A DNA stretch of 64,000 nucleotides from Melieria omissa. Taxonomy: Eukaryota; Arthropoda; Insecta; Diptera; Ulidiidae. Within the stretch, counting starts at the first letter, position 1. Every line of letters begins with the position of its first letter. The notes under the pieces are model-generated. The model was not told the origin of the DNA. It made no database searches and saw only the letters and a program-made list of their open reading frames with translations. This document shows, piece by piece, positions 21,990 to 33,701 of the stretch. Position numbers and translations under genes: made by a program. Location: contig OZ020269.1 in NCBI GenBank assembly GCA_963971225.1, positions 38,895,264 to 38,959,263 on the forward strand, in the 5' to 3' direction.

Positions 21990-23136
21990 CCCTGCCGGCA
22001 ACTCAACTAACTTTTAACGCACTTTAATCTAACTAATTCTCAACTAGTTGTGGTTGATAGTTGGATTATTTTCAATGGAGCCAACTGACTATTTTAACAT
22101 GGCGATGGCCTAGGCAGTAGTCAATTGTCCGACTCTGCATGACTTTTCGACTAACTTGAAGTTAGTTATTCAAAAGTTAGTTAAAAGTTATCTTATTTGT
22201 GGTTAGCTATAAACTAATTACATTTCAGTTAACTTCAAGTTTACTTTATTTAAATCAGCTATAACTCAACTATTAGTTACGTCTTTATCCATAAAAATGG
22301 ATATTTCTATGATTGTTATGTAAATTTAAAATTTTTGTATTTCCTTTTTTATTTGAAAAATGTTTAAATACCTAACAACTCTTCAAAACACTTGCGAGAT
22401 GACCTATTTTTAAAATACCAATCAGCGATTTTTTTTTAATGCATTTTTTTTTTAACAATTTTCTTGGAACAATTTTCTTGGACACTAATATTTTCAATAT
22501 AAATTCTGTTTTGGCTCTGCACATTAGCAGAGGAACAGGTGGCTTCTGATTTACCAATATTACATGAATTTAATTTATTTGAATACGAATCCATTTCCTT
22601 TTCCAAAAGCCTTCTTAACTTTCTTTTGCTTGCACCTCTCATTTTGGCTTAGCTTAAATAATGAAAATTAAAGCAATCGCTTGAAATAATTATATAAAAT
22701 TGTTTAACAATTCACGTTTTTTAATTTAGTTTTACACAATTAATTTTATTTCGCTGGACTGCGACCGCACGCACGAGGCTAAAGCACTGATTATGATTTC
22801 ATAATGCACGAAAGAAAATGACAAATATGTAAAATAAAATTCCAAAGAGCAAAAAAACAAACAACAATTAACTGTTTTTTTTTAATTTCTATGCCACAAA
22901 CGCACGCATTAAATTTGGGTGGGTTCTGCATTACTTTGCAGTTAGCTTATAGTTAGTGACATAAAATCGCATAAGAACAAATAGCAATTAACTGTTCTTT
23001 AAAATATGCCAAAAAGCAAAAGTTGCATTGTTTTTTGGGAAGTTCTGCATTACTTTGTAGTTAGCTTATAGTTAGGTCATGAAAGTTAACTAGAAGTGAG
23101 TTATTTTTGTAGTCGACTACCGAGTTGCTTGCAGGG
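21990..23136. mobile_element. 1.15-kb inverted-repeat element (CCCTGC ends)
   Basis: The left end is CCCTGCCGGCAACTC and the right end, reverse-complemented, is CCCTGCAAGCAACTC, 13 of 15 matching. The interior contains a tandem duplication of about 115 bp (22868-22970 and 22985-23083, sharing TTCTGCATTACTTTG and AGTTAGCTTATAGTTAG). A minus-strand open frame from an ATG at 22642 (MRGASKRKLRRLLEKEMDSY, 68 residues) could be the N-terminus of a lost transposase, but I do not recognise it. No target duplication was clear, so the class is open. Confidence 0.55.
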
Positions 23137-25245
23137 TGCGTATTCTTTATATTGTATATTCTTTGCTAAAACCTTCTTATGGAAGAGCAAACACCAATAC
23201 ATACAAAGCATACTGTGCTGTGTGTGTACACTAAAATGCTTATGCCGACGATCATTTACAAAAACAAATGAGAAACTGGAATCCTCAGCCTATGCTGAAG
23301 AGCATTTACAAAAACAAATGAGCAACGAGAGCATAGGGCATGGGCACCTCTGCTTTAAAATATGTGCTGCTACCGTCTGGGTAGACAATTGAGTAGCAGA
23401 GACCTCTCTCGACCGACAAAACTTGTACTCTTTACGACTCTTATTCTGCTCGTGCTCCTTTATGACACAGAAGCATGAGCACTGTCGCGTACCGAAATAG
23501 CGACCCTGGGGGGGAGCTCAAAAAGAAGGTGCTTTGCAAAATTGTCGGCCCGACCAACAACAACAGTGTTAACAACAGTTCCAATAAGAGAACCTTGAAC
23601 TGTTACGCTACTAAAACCGTAACCCAGGACCTTTTATAATATCGCCATTTAAAGTTGCGGGTGGCAGAGCTCACCATGAATCTCTCTGTGAAGTTAATGC
23701 CAGATACACATTTTGAATCCATCAATATAACAGGAGGCAACTCGAAAAATATACTTCACTTTAATACAATTGAGTTTAATTTATATTTTCTGTTTAATTT
23801 TAATTTTTTCATTTGTTTTTAATATTCTTTTTATTTTTAATTTTAAATGTTAGTCAGTATGACTGTTAGACTTAATTTGTTAGTAAACTAAACAAGACTG
23901 TGATTTTCCTGGTAGGAAATATTACCAATCCCAATATTTGCTTTAAAAAATCTATATACATATAATGGTTTGTCCTGACTGATACGTTAAACATTGACCA
24001 GCTCAAACTGCTGATTTTACAAACAAAATACTTTAAATAATTATTCCGCTCCGCTGGAGGAGATTTTTTTTAATAATTCGAGGGTTTTAGGGGGCTGAGT
24101 TGGATGGCTGGGTTGGGTAGTTTAAACTTACTGAAAATACTTCGAATGAGAACTAATCTGACGAAGCCAACAATGGGTTAACGGTAAGGCTATAAAAAAA
24201 CATGAACTAATGGCACTATCCATTTCCAATTTTGGGAATACACCTAGAATCGAAAATAGTTAGACCTGTATTGATTTTTTTTTAAGCAAAATCTACAACT
24301 CAAAGCCATCGACGCACGGAATGAGATTTACACGGCTTTAACATAAGAATTTGGTATAGAAACGTGCAGCACAACTAAAAAAGGCCTATTTATTTAAGAA
24401 AAATTTTACAAAATGAAAATAACTCAAAAGCTAACTGATAAAAACGAAAGCTTAAAAAATAATCAAATAATCAAAATCAAATCTACCTATAAAATTGCAG
24501 AACTGGACCGATTAAAAAACTTAATTGATAAAAATTCAAATCGATTCAGAAAATAGAGACATGAGATAGAGTACAAGAAACGAGTTATTGTGTCAATATA
24601 GAAGAATCCAGTAAAGCATCCGCAGTTGGCTGGACCGATTTTAATTCAATAATTTAGACTGATTGCGGCTTGGATTTGAGCCTCAGAATTTAAAATTCTC
24701 TGCAATTCTAAATCTAAGTATTCCCGTACACCTTGAGAGCTATCAACAAAATACTTAGTATGAGTATTACTTACATTTCGGCGTGGCGTTTCGATGCCGA
24801 GTACATAGGTGTTTTAAAAAACCACACAGGCTATCCAGGGTTAAGTTATAAAAATTGAGACTTTGAGGTGTGGTTACTGAAAATTCGTATCCTTATACGG
24901 CGTATTAATCACTATTTAAAATATTACACAGCAAACCACCCCTACTATATTAAACTCAGCGCGTATTGCCCCAGTTACGAAGCATTGGAAAACTGAAACA
25001 TTGCACATGCTTCACTATTGAAGCATTCGATGCCACGTGCACTAAAAGAGTACCTGTACTTGAGCAAATTTCAACCATAAAAGAACAAGATTTCACCAGA
25101 TTATCCCAATTACCGCTCTGTGTGTTACACTGAGCACTACAAATATATACACACAGACAGTGTGCAGTCAGACTGTTTGCCGGAACAATCTTATTTATAA
25201 AAAATTTGTTAAGGAAGGGCTACTTGCGTCAGGGTGCCAAATAAA
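23137..25245. other. Mostly unassigned AT-rich region
   Basis: A direct repeat, CATTTACAAAAACAAATGAG, occurs at about 23251 and 23304 within otherwise plain sequence. No other feature is supported across these 2.1 kb. Confidence 0.45.
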
Positions 25246-25249
25246 GGAA

Positions 25250-25335
25250 ACATGTTTTTCGACAGAGACAGGAAATAGCCCACCTCTGAGAATAAAATCT
25301 CTCTATGACAATTTGCCGAACACGTCCATAACATC
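25250..25335 (+). repeat. Degraded SINE body fragment
   Basis: GACAGGAAATAGCCCACCTC and TGAGAATAAAAT, followed by TGCCGAACACG, align with the central body of the SINE at 3748-4064 in the same orientation. The tRNA-like head is missing. Confidence 0.45.
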
Positions 25336-25496
25336 GAGATGAGCTCAAGTTATGCTCAAGTATGCTTAATATAAAGTCGACCAGCAAATTTAACCCTCTA
25401 GTTCCCAAGAAGGCCTGTAGACATCCTAAGCTTAAAAAAATCTGTAAATTACACCTTATGATTTTTCTAGCTGATTTTACACGTATGGAAAAAATA

Positions 25497-27797
25497 TAAA
25501 ATAAACTAGCTGGGCCCCGCGGCTTCGCACGCAAGCTCTCTTCTTTCACCCGATACATATTTTGAACGCATGGTTGAACCCATTTTGATTTAAATAAAAA
25601 CATATGTCTATTATCTTTGATGCCAAGTGGTTCTAAAAATTGTGAAGTCAAAAGGCCCTTTAAATCATGAGTTTTCACGTTTACTAAACAAAATCGTAAC
25701 CCTTAGTTTACCACAGTAGATTTCGATTTTCAAAAATATGAAAAAAGCATTGTAATTATTTCCCGATTTAAATGCTTGTTGTCCAAGTTTGAAGTCAAAA
25801 GGACTAGTAAATCGTGTTTCCATGCAAACTGTTAACCCATTGTTGACCCCGTTACATTTTGATTTTCAAGAAAGTTAAAAACACGTGTCAAATTATTTCT
25901 CACTCAGAGTACTTTCACAAAGTTTGAAGTCAGTGGGCCCGTCAATTCATTTTTTTTACAGTTTCGCCATACAAACTTTTAACCGGTCGTTGACCCCGTC
26001 CGATTTTAATATTTGGAAAAAATGAAAAACACGTATCGAGTTATTTTACATTTAAAGTACTTTCACCAAGTTTGAAGTTAAAAGGCCAAAAAAATGGTTT
26101 CTTCATACATACTTTTAACCCGTCGTTGATCCAGTTAGATTTCGATTTTGAAAATAATGAGAAACACGTGTATAATTTTTTTATTTCAAGTATTTTTATA
26201 ATTTTTGAAGTCAATAGGCCTATCGGTTCATGTTTTTTTCGAGTCTACCCTTAAACAAATCTTAACCCATTATTGGTCCAGTTAAATTTTGATTTTCGAA
26301 AAATTATAAAATACGTATCGAATTATTTTTTGTTTAGAGTATTTTCAGGAAGTTCGAAATCAATATGTCTCTTAAATCACTGTTCTTCATACAACACCTT
26401 AACAGATGTTTTGCCCCTTTACACCCCGAATTTCAAAAAATCCCGTCTTAGCGGAGGTTCATTTTTCAAGATGTATCTACAGTTCAAATTTCATGTTCGT
26501 AGCTTCAGCGGTTTGGGCTGAGCGATGATGAATCAATCAATCAATCAATCAGTCAGTCAATTAGGCCAAACAATCTATGTATATAAAAATGGAGGCGGTA
26601 CCACACCCTCTTGTCCAGTGCTCACAACTTTCTTCTATTCGAATTGTGCTACTAAGTGGAAAGTTCGTACCAAGTTTCACTGATGTGTGTGTGTGTACTG
26701 CATAACTGTCTGAGCATAAAAAATGTGCCACGCCCTTCGACCAACGCCCCATTCCCTCTATTGAAAGATATGATTAAGTGGTAGGTTCATACCAAGTTTC
26801 ATTGATGTACGACTTACAGTTCTGCTGCATAAAAAATTTGCCACGCCCCTTGTTCAACGCCCATAAAATATTATCGGTAGAATGACACTTCTATGGGACG
26901 ATGGCATATTCAATTTCAATACTGTGCGGCTTACAATTCCGGAGCTATTCCATATAAAAGATTAGAGTTGTATGGACGGAGCCACGCCCTCGTGTTAAAT
27001 ACCCGCTTCATTCCTCTGCCGAAAGATATGACTAAATGGTAAATTCGTACTAAGTTTCATTCATGTGCGACTAACAGTTCCAAAATTATGCGGATAGTTT
27101 GGGTCAAACAAATGTGCCACGCCCGTTGTCCAACGCTCATAAAATTTTAACAGTAGAATAACACATCTATGAGGCGACGCTTCACTAACTTGCAATGCTG
27201 TGCGACTTACAATGCCGCAGCTATTCCACTCAAAAGAATTGAATTGTATGGGCGGTGCCACACCCCTTTGTTCAATACCCACCTTATTCCCTCTGCCGAA
27301 AGATATGATTAACTGATAGGTTCATACCAAGTTTCATTGATGTACGACTTACAGTTCTGCTGCATTAAAAATGTGCCACGCCCCTTGTTCAACGCCCATA
27401 AAATTTTAACAGTAGAATGATAAATCTATAAAACGACGGTGCACCAAATTTCAATGCTGTGCGACTTACAATTCCGAAGCTATTCCACTTAAAAGATTTG
27501 AGTTGTATGGGCGGTGCCACACCCCCTTGTCCAATACCCTCCCCATGCCCTCGGTCGAAGGACATGATTAAATAGAAAGTTTGTACCAAATTTAATTGAT
27601 GTGTGACTTATAGTTCCAAAGTTATTGTCTAAAAATGTATTCTTGTGGTGCCACGCCCCTTTTCCGACATTTCTTTTTTTATAAACCTTCACGTAACAAT
27701 TTCGAACAAACCCACCGAAGGAAGTATCCAAGTTGGTCCAGTCGTTTTCGAGTTTTAAGCGGCCGAACGAACCACGTTTCATTTTTATATATATAGA
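25497..27797. repeat. Long dispersed repeat with diverged internal tandem units
   Basis: It starts AACTAGCTGGGCCCCGCGGC and ends AACCACGTTTCATTTTTATATATATAGAT. The first half (25640-26400) holds about five diverged units around TTGAAGTCAAAAGG and CGTGT-AATTATTT, each 130-170 bases. The second half (26580-27650) repeats GCCACGCCCCTTGTTCAACG, AGATATGATTAA and CAAGTTTCATTGATGT several times. AATCAATCAATCAATCAGTC lies between them. Parts match 4140-4414 and 5393-5720. No coding sequence is present. It is a non-autonomous element or decayed array of unknown class. Confidence 0.6.
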
Positions 27798-29034
27798 TGT
27801 AGTCAGTTGATGCTGCCACATGGACAACGGCAGTAATTGTTAAAGTTGAAGTTTCGTGACAAAGTAAGAAAATAATTATTTTTGAAATTGTGTGAGAAAC
27901 AAAAATTTTGTTAAATAAATTATGAGCCCCAATAAAACTAACAAAATTACTGGTGAGTAGCTGATAATGTATTCTTTGAGAAAATAAAAGAAAATTATGA
28001 AAAAAAAGTGGTTACACTCCTCCTACCTAACCCAAACCCTAGAGTGTCTGTAGGCCTGCTTGGGAAACAAAGCCAAAAAAAATCCCATATGAAAATTTTT
28101 TTTGTAATTAATTCAAATTTTTTCATTTTTTTTAATACATGTAAGCATAAATAACGGGTAACAGTTTCAGTTCATACACGTAAGAAACCATAAATAAAAA
28201 GGGGTGGGATAAGGCGAGGGGTAATGTGTCGTGGGGTAGTTTATACACTGCTTTTGGGGGGTGTATAAACATGGAAAACTAAAAAAATCGGTATAGGTAT
28301 ATACAGTTTGTCAAGTAAATGTTTGCAAATTTAAAGAAGGTAAATCAACGCGCGCGCGTCAATATGTGCTTTTCCAGCGCTAGAGGTAGGAGCGCGGTCA
28401 CAAAAACATGTATAACTTTTGACCTAATGCAAAATAATGACTTTTTTTTCACCAAAATTTTTGTAAGGGATTGTAGAATTGAATGAAATGTGTCAAAATT
28501 TTCTCGCTGGCGGAGAAGTTTCATTAATTTTCAATTATTTACAACAAATAGGATTTTTCAGCTAAATAATAATTTTATTGTGAAGAAAGATTTTTTCATG
28601 GCAAAGTATATTAATTGACAAAAATTTTGATGTAGAAAACGTTGAGTTCCGATAAACCGTTCGTGAGTTATGAATTTTTGAAAAAAAACATGATCAAAAA
28701 CTTTAACTGTAAATAACTAATGAAAAAAACATTTTTTTTCAAAATTATTTTTGGGGTGTCGTTTTTACCTCCAAGCCGATCGAAAACCGTATTGATCAAC
28801 GAAAACTGAGACCATCGATTTTAAAGTGGCCCACTTGAGAAAATTTGACCCAATATCAAAGTAATGTCTAACTATTTGATTCGCGTACTTTCTACACCCT
28901 CTATCTCTATGGACATGACATTTTTTTCCCCGAACAAACATTACTTCACCCCAAAACTATCACTGGTAATTTTTTTAACAAGATTAAAAACTTGGGAACT
29001 AGAGGGTATATTGAACAATTCTTAGGCCTTAAGG
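27798..29034. other. No recognised gene
   Basis: AT-rich. Positions 28222-28271 hold TAGTTTATACACTGC and GGGTGTATAAACATG as a small inverted pair. An ATG at about 27921 opens 11 codons that run to a GTGAGT donor-like site; nothing else supports an exon. Confidence 0.4.
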
Positions 29035-29708
29035 CAGCGATTAAGCGATGTGAAACTGGGAGAGTAAGCCGATTTTTATGCGTTTTTTGCAATTCACGTA
29101 CACAGTCCGTGTGTGCTGGCAGTGATCAGCTCTTCACTGTGTCTGCTCTTTTCCCTATATTAGGGATTAGGGATTCCTTTCAATTATTTGCTTTTTAAAG
29201 TATGTTGTCATTAATTTTCTGCATTAAATGCCAACACATGAACTTTTTTGGTTTCATTATGTAAATATTAATGAAAAAATACCAAAGAACACAAAGCTAA
29301 ATGCATTGAATATGACGGGGTCAATTGCCGTCCTTTTTATTTCGCATTTCTTCATTTAGCGAATCTCTAACGATCAGATCAGATCAAGTATGCTTTTGGT
29401 GCTAAATGCTCTAGTTTGACCGCAGGGTTGTTTTTTTGGATGCAGCTAATAAAATCTTCATTTAATTAAAAGCATATCCAAGGATTAATTTGGCGCTTTT
29501 GGGCAATAATATATTTTTCTAGTCAATTTTATACAAACGTATACTTGAATTTTGAAATGAACAACCCCGTTTTAGTAATTTATATGGAGGAAAAACTACG
29601 TTCCTGATCAAGCTTGGGGCCTACTAGTAGGTTGCAATTTTGCAATAATTTTAGTGTAATTCTGCGCATGTATTTCTACCGGCTCTCCCAGTCTCACATT
29701 AATCGCTG
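29035..29708. mobile_element. 674-bp MITE with imperfect inverted ends
   Basis: The left end is CAGCGATTAAGCGATGTGAA and the right end, reverse-complemented, is CAGCGATTAATGTGAGACTG. Both continue with CTGGGAGAG. CAG-starting ends suggest hAT, but the adjoining 8 bases on the two sides do not match, so there is no target-duplication support. Confidence 0.55.
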
Positions 29709-30053
29709 GCCACGCTCTCACTACATATGTGATCTATGAGAGCAGAGCGCGAGTTCCAATGTTAGAACCCGCCATACAAAATTTTTGCTTGTATGACATG
29801 CGCATTCTGTATGTTTATTTCCTTTGCCGTTACTTAACCTTATTATAGCTTTCTGTTTTGATGTTTTGTTTCGCAACAGAACACAAGCACTGTCGCTGCT
29901 GTAGCGAAAAGATTTTGGAATGATGCAGTGCTTGCTTTGTTGCAGAATAGAACTATTGACCATTTGAATTTGTTGTCATTGCGACACTGAAGTACAGTAC
30001 TGTGCAGTAGTGAAGTATGCGAAATAGAAAATTTTGTGCCGCTCTTTAGTAGA
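29709..30053. other. Left flank of the errantivirus
   Basis: No gene recognised. It contains CACAAGCACTGTCGC, similar to a segment near 23478, before the presumed LTR start. Confidence 0.4.
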
Positions 30054-30402
30054 AATTAACACACTAGCTCTGCCACCTTAGCAAATGCACCTACCTTAAG
30101 CTGCTGACGGTGCATGTGCTAAGTGCAATTCGATCCTCGCGCGCTGCACGCGTATCCGGCTCAGTCGCTGATAATGCACACCATCGTGGGAAGCGCCAAA
30201 TCAGCGGAATAGAACCATAAGCTTAGAGTTAAGTTAATTTAGTCGGGGCGACTCACTTCTGTTTGGAGAGCCGAAGAAACGGGTAATAAACCTCTTTTTG
30301 CAATAACCCTAAAAAGCTTTCTTTCATTTTGCAGCAAATCCAGAGGGGCCAAGTGGTGGCCCACTCTAATTTTTTAGCGCTCCCCAAGGGGAGTGCATTA
30401 AC
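30054..30402 (+). repeat. Errantivirus 5' LTR (left edge approximate)
   Basis: The right edge is fixed by the primer-binding site at 30403. The left edge is placed at AATTAACACAC because errantivirus LTRs commonly have TTAAC-like ends and the right edge reads CATTAAC; this is uncertain. A polyadenylation signal, AATAAA, is at about 30284-30289. The second LTR is not in the window, so the limits cannot be confirmed by comparison. Confidence 0.55.
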
Positions 30403-30420
30403 TGGCGCCCGAGCAGGGAC
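30403..30420 (+). promoter_or_regulatory. Primer-binding site, tRNA-Lys type
   Basis: TGGCGCCCGAGCAGGGAC follows the LTR directly. It is complementary to the 3' end of tRNA-Lys(UUU), with one position that would pair as G-U. It primes minus-strand DNA synthesis. Confidence 0.8.
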
Positions 30421-30424
30421 CCAC

Positions 30425-31690
30425 ATTTTTTAAAAATGTGGTCCTAGCGTTGACAAGGATGCTTGCCTGGCAGTGATGGCGAAAATTGTGTGACGAGTGA
30501 ATTTGTGAACAAAATTAGTGATAAGTGTGGGGCTGCGATTCTTACGAGACCCTCCAGCCCACGAATAAAAATTGACACATAAAGAAATACGTCTCGATCC
30601 TGCGATTCCTACGGGACCCTCCAGGATATAATAAACGAAAAAGCCCTGCGACCCCGAAGACCCTCAGGCTCTAAATAAAAATAAAAAGAAGTGTGGAAAA
30701 TTGTGAAATGATGAAATGAAGTGTTTGGCTGCGATTCCTACGGGACCCTCCAGTCCACTAATAAAATGCGCAGAAAAAATGAAGAAATACGTCTACACCC
30801 TGCGATTCCTACGGGACTCTCCAGGGTATAACTAATGCAAGAAGCCTGTGACCCCGAAGACCCTCAGGCCTCAAATAAAATTTCAAAATAAAAGTGATAA
30901 ACTGTGATAGTGCTCAGCGATTCATCACCTTCGGGGAGACCCTCCTGGCACTCACAGGAAAACTTGAAAATAAAAATGGTAAACTGTGATAGTGCTCAGC
31001 GATTCATCACCTTCGGGGAGACCCTCCTGGCACCCACAGAGAAAATTTTTTTTTTAACTTACAAAGGCCACCGCGCCCACCCTCGAAATAACAGAAAAAA
31101 TCCTCGACAAAATGGTAGTTCTAATGGAACTTGGGTTCAACTCCCTGTCAGGACAGATCACAAATTTTTCGACACATCGCTGCCGGGTACACGACGGTAT
31201 CCTTGTTAAACGCGGAGAATAGTCGCTCGCCTATAGGTATTCTGATGCGATAGACGATTCGTGATACTCCCTAGTGGTGATATGTCGCTGTACCCATGAG
31301 AACACAGCGCCCTTTTCACGCAATTGGTCTTCTACTTTAATCCTTAAGAACAAAGTAGAAATCGCAATGAATCCTGGGCCAGTGTGCAGGAATCATGCCT
31401 TAGTAGGGAGTCCGAAGGCACAAAAAGCATTCGGGCGACCAAAAAGGATTACATGGTACTGCCATGACTATTCTTTAATAACTGTATAAAAAAGAAAAGA
31501 AATTATTCCTGATTGTAATTATTCCTGCTTTTCAGATATGAAAGCTGCGTTGTTGGTGTAAGAAACATCCAGTGATCGGAATATTTGAATTACGAAAAAG
31601 GAATTGTGTGATCTGTGCCAACTGTACTAGCTGCTGAGATTCTACGCGGATTAAGTGGTGAGTGAATTTTTCGCCTTGAAAGACTAAATC
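30425..31690 (+). repeat. Errantivirus leader with tandem repeats
   Basis: The untranslated leader carries several repeat types: CTGCGATTCCTACGGGACC-like units near 30533, 30600, 30729 and 30799; GACCCCGAAGACCCTCAGGC at about 30650 and 30850; and two copies of a 50-base unit containing GTGATAGTGCTCAGCGATTC and CTTCGGGGAGACCCTCCTGG (30897-30952 and 30981-31036). The rest to 31690 is unassigned. In gypsy and related elements the leader contains insulator or translation-control repeats; a similar role here is inference. Confidence 0.75.
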
Positions 31691-32228
31691 ATGGACTCAC
31701 TGACGCAGACCGTTACCGAGTTGACAGGCTCAGTAGAAGCCCTTGTAAATGAGTTGAAGAAAGCGGAAGCACGAATTCGACAACTCGAGGCGATTAACGC
31801 CACACAACCCGTTCCAGTAGAGGTGCCTCTACGCGGCCCGGCAAACGAAGACAAGTTGAAAGAAATAGGAAAACTTCCTGACTCCGTGAAGGAGCTACAA
31901 CCGTTTGAAGGAGACCCGTCCCAATACGTATCGTGGGTTCAGGCCGTAGAAGGTATCCTTAGCGACTATAAGATAGTTAGAGGCAGGCCCATCTATAGGG
32001 CTATCTTGAAAAGTATAAGGGGAAAGATCTGGGGTGGTGCTAATAGTGCGCTCGTTTCGCATAACATATTCGAGGAGGATTGGCCAGCCATCAAGGCCTG
32101 GCTATCCCTTCATTATGCTGATAAGAGGGACATTCGCACCCTCGAACATCAGCTCGGCCAATTGACGCAGGGAAATTCGAAACTGGACGAGTTCTACGCC
32201 AGAGTCAACCACCAATTCTCTTTAATAA
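31691..32228 (+). pseudogene. Errantivirus Gag, N-terminal part
   Basis: Starts at ATG 31691 and stays open to the foldback insertion. The first 45 residues look like a coiled coil with Glu/Lys heptads. The capsid-like part contains FEGDPSQYVSWVQAVEGIL and WLSLHYADKRDI, typical of errantivirus Gag (retrotransposon gag domain). Gag forms the particle core. The open frame continues 58 codons into the foldback element and stops at 32401, which is an artefact of the insertion. The remainder of Gag is at 34549-35234, in frame if the insert is ignored. Confidence 0.85.
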
Positions 32229-33081
32229 CACAGTACAACAGTAAAAAAAACCCGCGGAGTTTCTCAACTGTTCCTTATATTTTCGGAGTCGCTGATCACG
32301 AATATGTAATTATTTTTTTCGGGTCACCTCTAGTTTGGGTTTTACAGGGTCTTGAAGTTTCAGGCTACACCCCAACTAAAAAAATTAATTTAAATGGTTG
32401 AACTTATCCTAGTCTAACAATATTGGTATCAAAAGAAAGGGAATTATATCTCCAACTCAAATCAAATAATTTTTTTGTAATTATCCTGGCGGAAGGATAT
32501 AAAAATGTCCTTTTAAGAATGTATCCTTTATTATCCTGGAAGTTTTTCTGCCAAAAAATTTGAAAAAAATATATTACAAAACCCTTACCATGCACCAACA
32601 CATTGTGAAATTTCATGTTGATCAGTCCATTGGTTCGGCTGAAAAAAATTTTTGAAGTTTATTTCAACTCAAAAACTTAAATCATTCCAAAATTTTTCAC
32701 AGTGCAAACAATTTTAACTCTTCACAAAAACCCGCCCAGTTTCTAAACTGTTCCTTATAATCCCGGAGCTGCTGATCACGAATATGTAATTTTTTTTTTT
32801 GGGTCACCTCTAGTTTGGTTTTTACAAGGCCTTGAAGTTGCCAACAACACCCACCTTGAAAACGAATTTCAATTGTTGAACTCATCTTAGTCCAACAATA
32901 TTAGTATCAAATTAAGGAGAATCAAGTCTTTAGCCCAAATCCATGTCAATGTCAATATTACGTTATATTTTGTACAATTTTTGAACTAGAAAACATTACA
33001 ACAGTCGTGTTTATTTAATATAATACAAGGACAAGTAATTGGTACTAAACTTATTTGGTAAGCTAACAGTATATTAAATTT

Positions 33082-33275
33082 TAAAATTGACTTGAAGCCC
33101 ATGACAAAGCTGAGTCGATGGCGTAAGCTTCAGCTTGGTACACTGTGCAAGCATGTGTTTGTGAACATGTGCATCTTCCAGCGTTTTTCAGAGAAAAGAA
33201 CGACGAATGCCCAGCCGCAGTCATCTGTTTCAAGTGTGCTGCCGTCTTTGTATATATGGTTTTCTCAGGAATCAA
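33082..33275 (-). pseudogene. LINE RNase H fragment in the foldback spacer
   Basis: Minus-strand sequence contains DGST...GWAFVV in one frame and CTVYQAEAYAIDSALSWA in another, matching the RNase H domain of Jockey-type LINEs around the first Asp and the Glu. Other frames interrupt it. It is a short captured or inserted fragment. Confidence 0.55.
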
Positions 33276-33539
33276 AGATGGTTAAACAAATTTCATAGGC
33301 AGCCACAAATCAAAAGACTATAAAGAATTAGTACAAAGAATGCATTCACAGATTTTAACGCACTCACTTAGTTGAAAATTCATATGTTCCATAATCATGT
33401 CTAGGTTTTCCCTTTAAATATGGAAGAATTATCTGATCAACCTAGCAGGATTCCACAAGAAGATGCTCCAAATGGAAACGAGATATAAGGGAAAAGTTCT
33501 GGAGTGTGAAGGATCGGATAGGACCGTTGTGTGAAAAGC

Positions 33540-33701
33540 AAGAAAGTAGTTTAATTATTTCGTCCTTTTGACACAACGGCTGTATTCATCTTTCAAGTCA
33601 TCTTGCTTCACACTCCAGCAGTATTCTGCAACCATGGCATGTAAACTCTTTTCCTTATATCTAGTTTCCATTTGAAGCATTTCCTGATGGAATTTCTCGC
33701 T
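33540..33701 (-). pseudogene. Unknown protein C-terminus in the foldback spacer
   Basis: The minus strand is open from about 33701 to a TAA near 33561. It reads EKFHQEMLQMETRYKEKSLH, then VAEYCWSVKQDDLKDEYSRC and KRTK. A diverged inverted partner lies at about 33450-33540 on the other strand, sharing ATGCTCCAAATGGAAACGAG-like sequence. I remember similar FHQ-ME-RY and ADYCW patterns in uncharacterised arthropod proteins tied to mobile elements, but I cannot name the family. Confidence 0.4.

Noticed and set aside
25497..27797. CRISPR-like array
   Set aside because: Repeats are long, diverged and lack regular spacers; the context is eukaryotic.
27921..27960. A first coding exon ending at a GTGAGT donor
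   Set aside because: Eleven codons only, with no plausible second exon found downstream.
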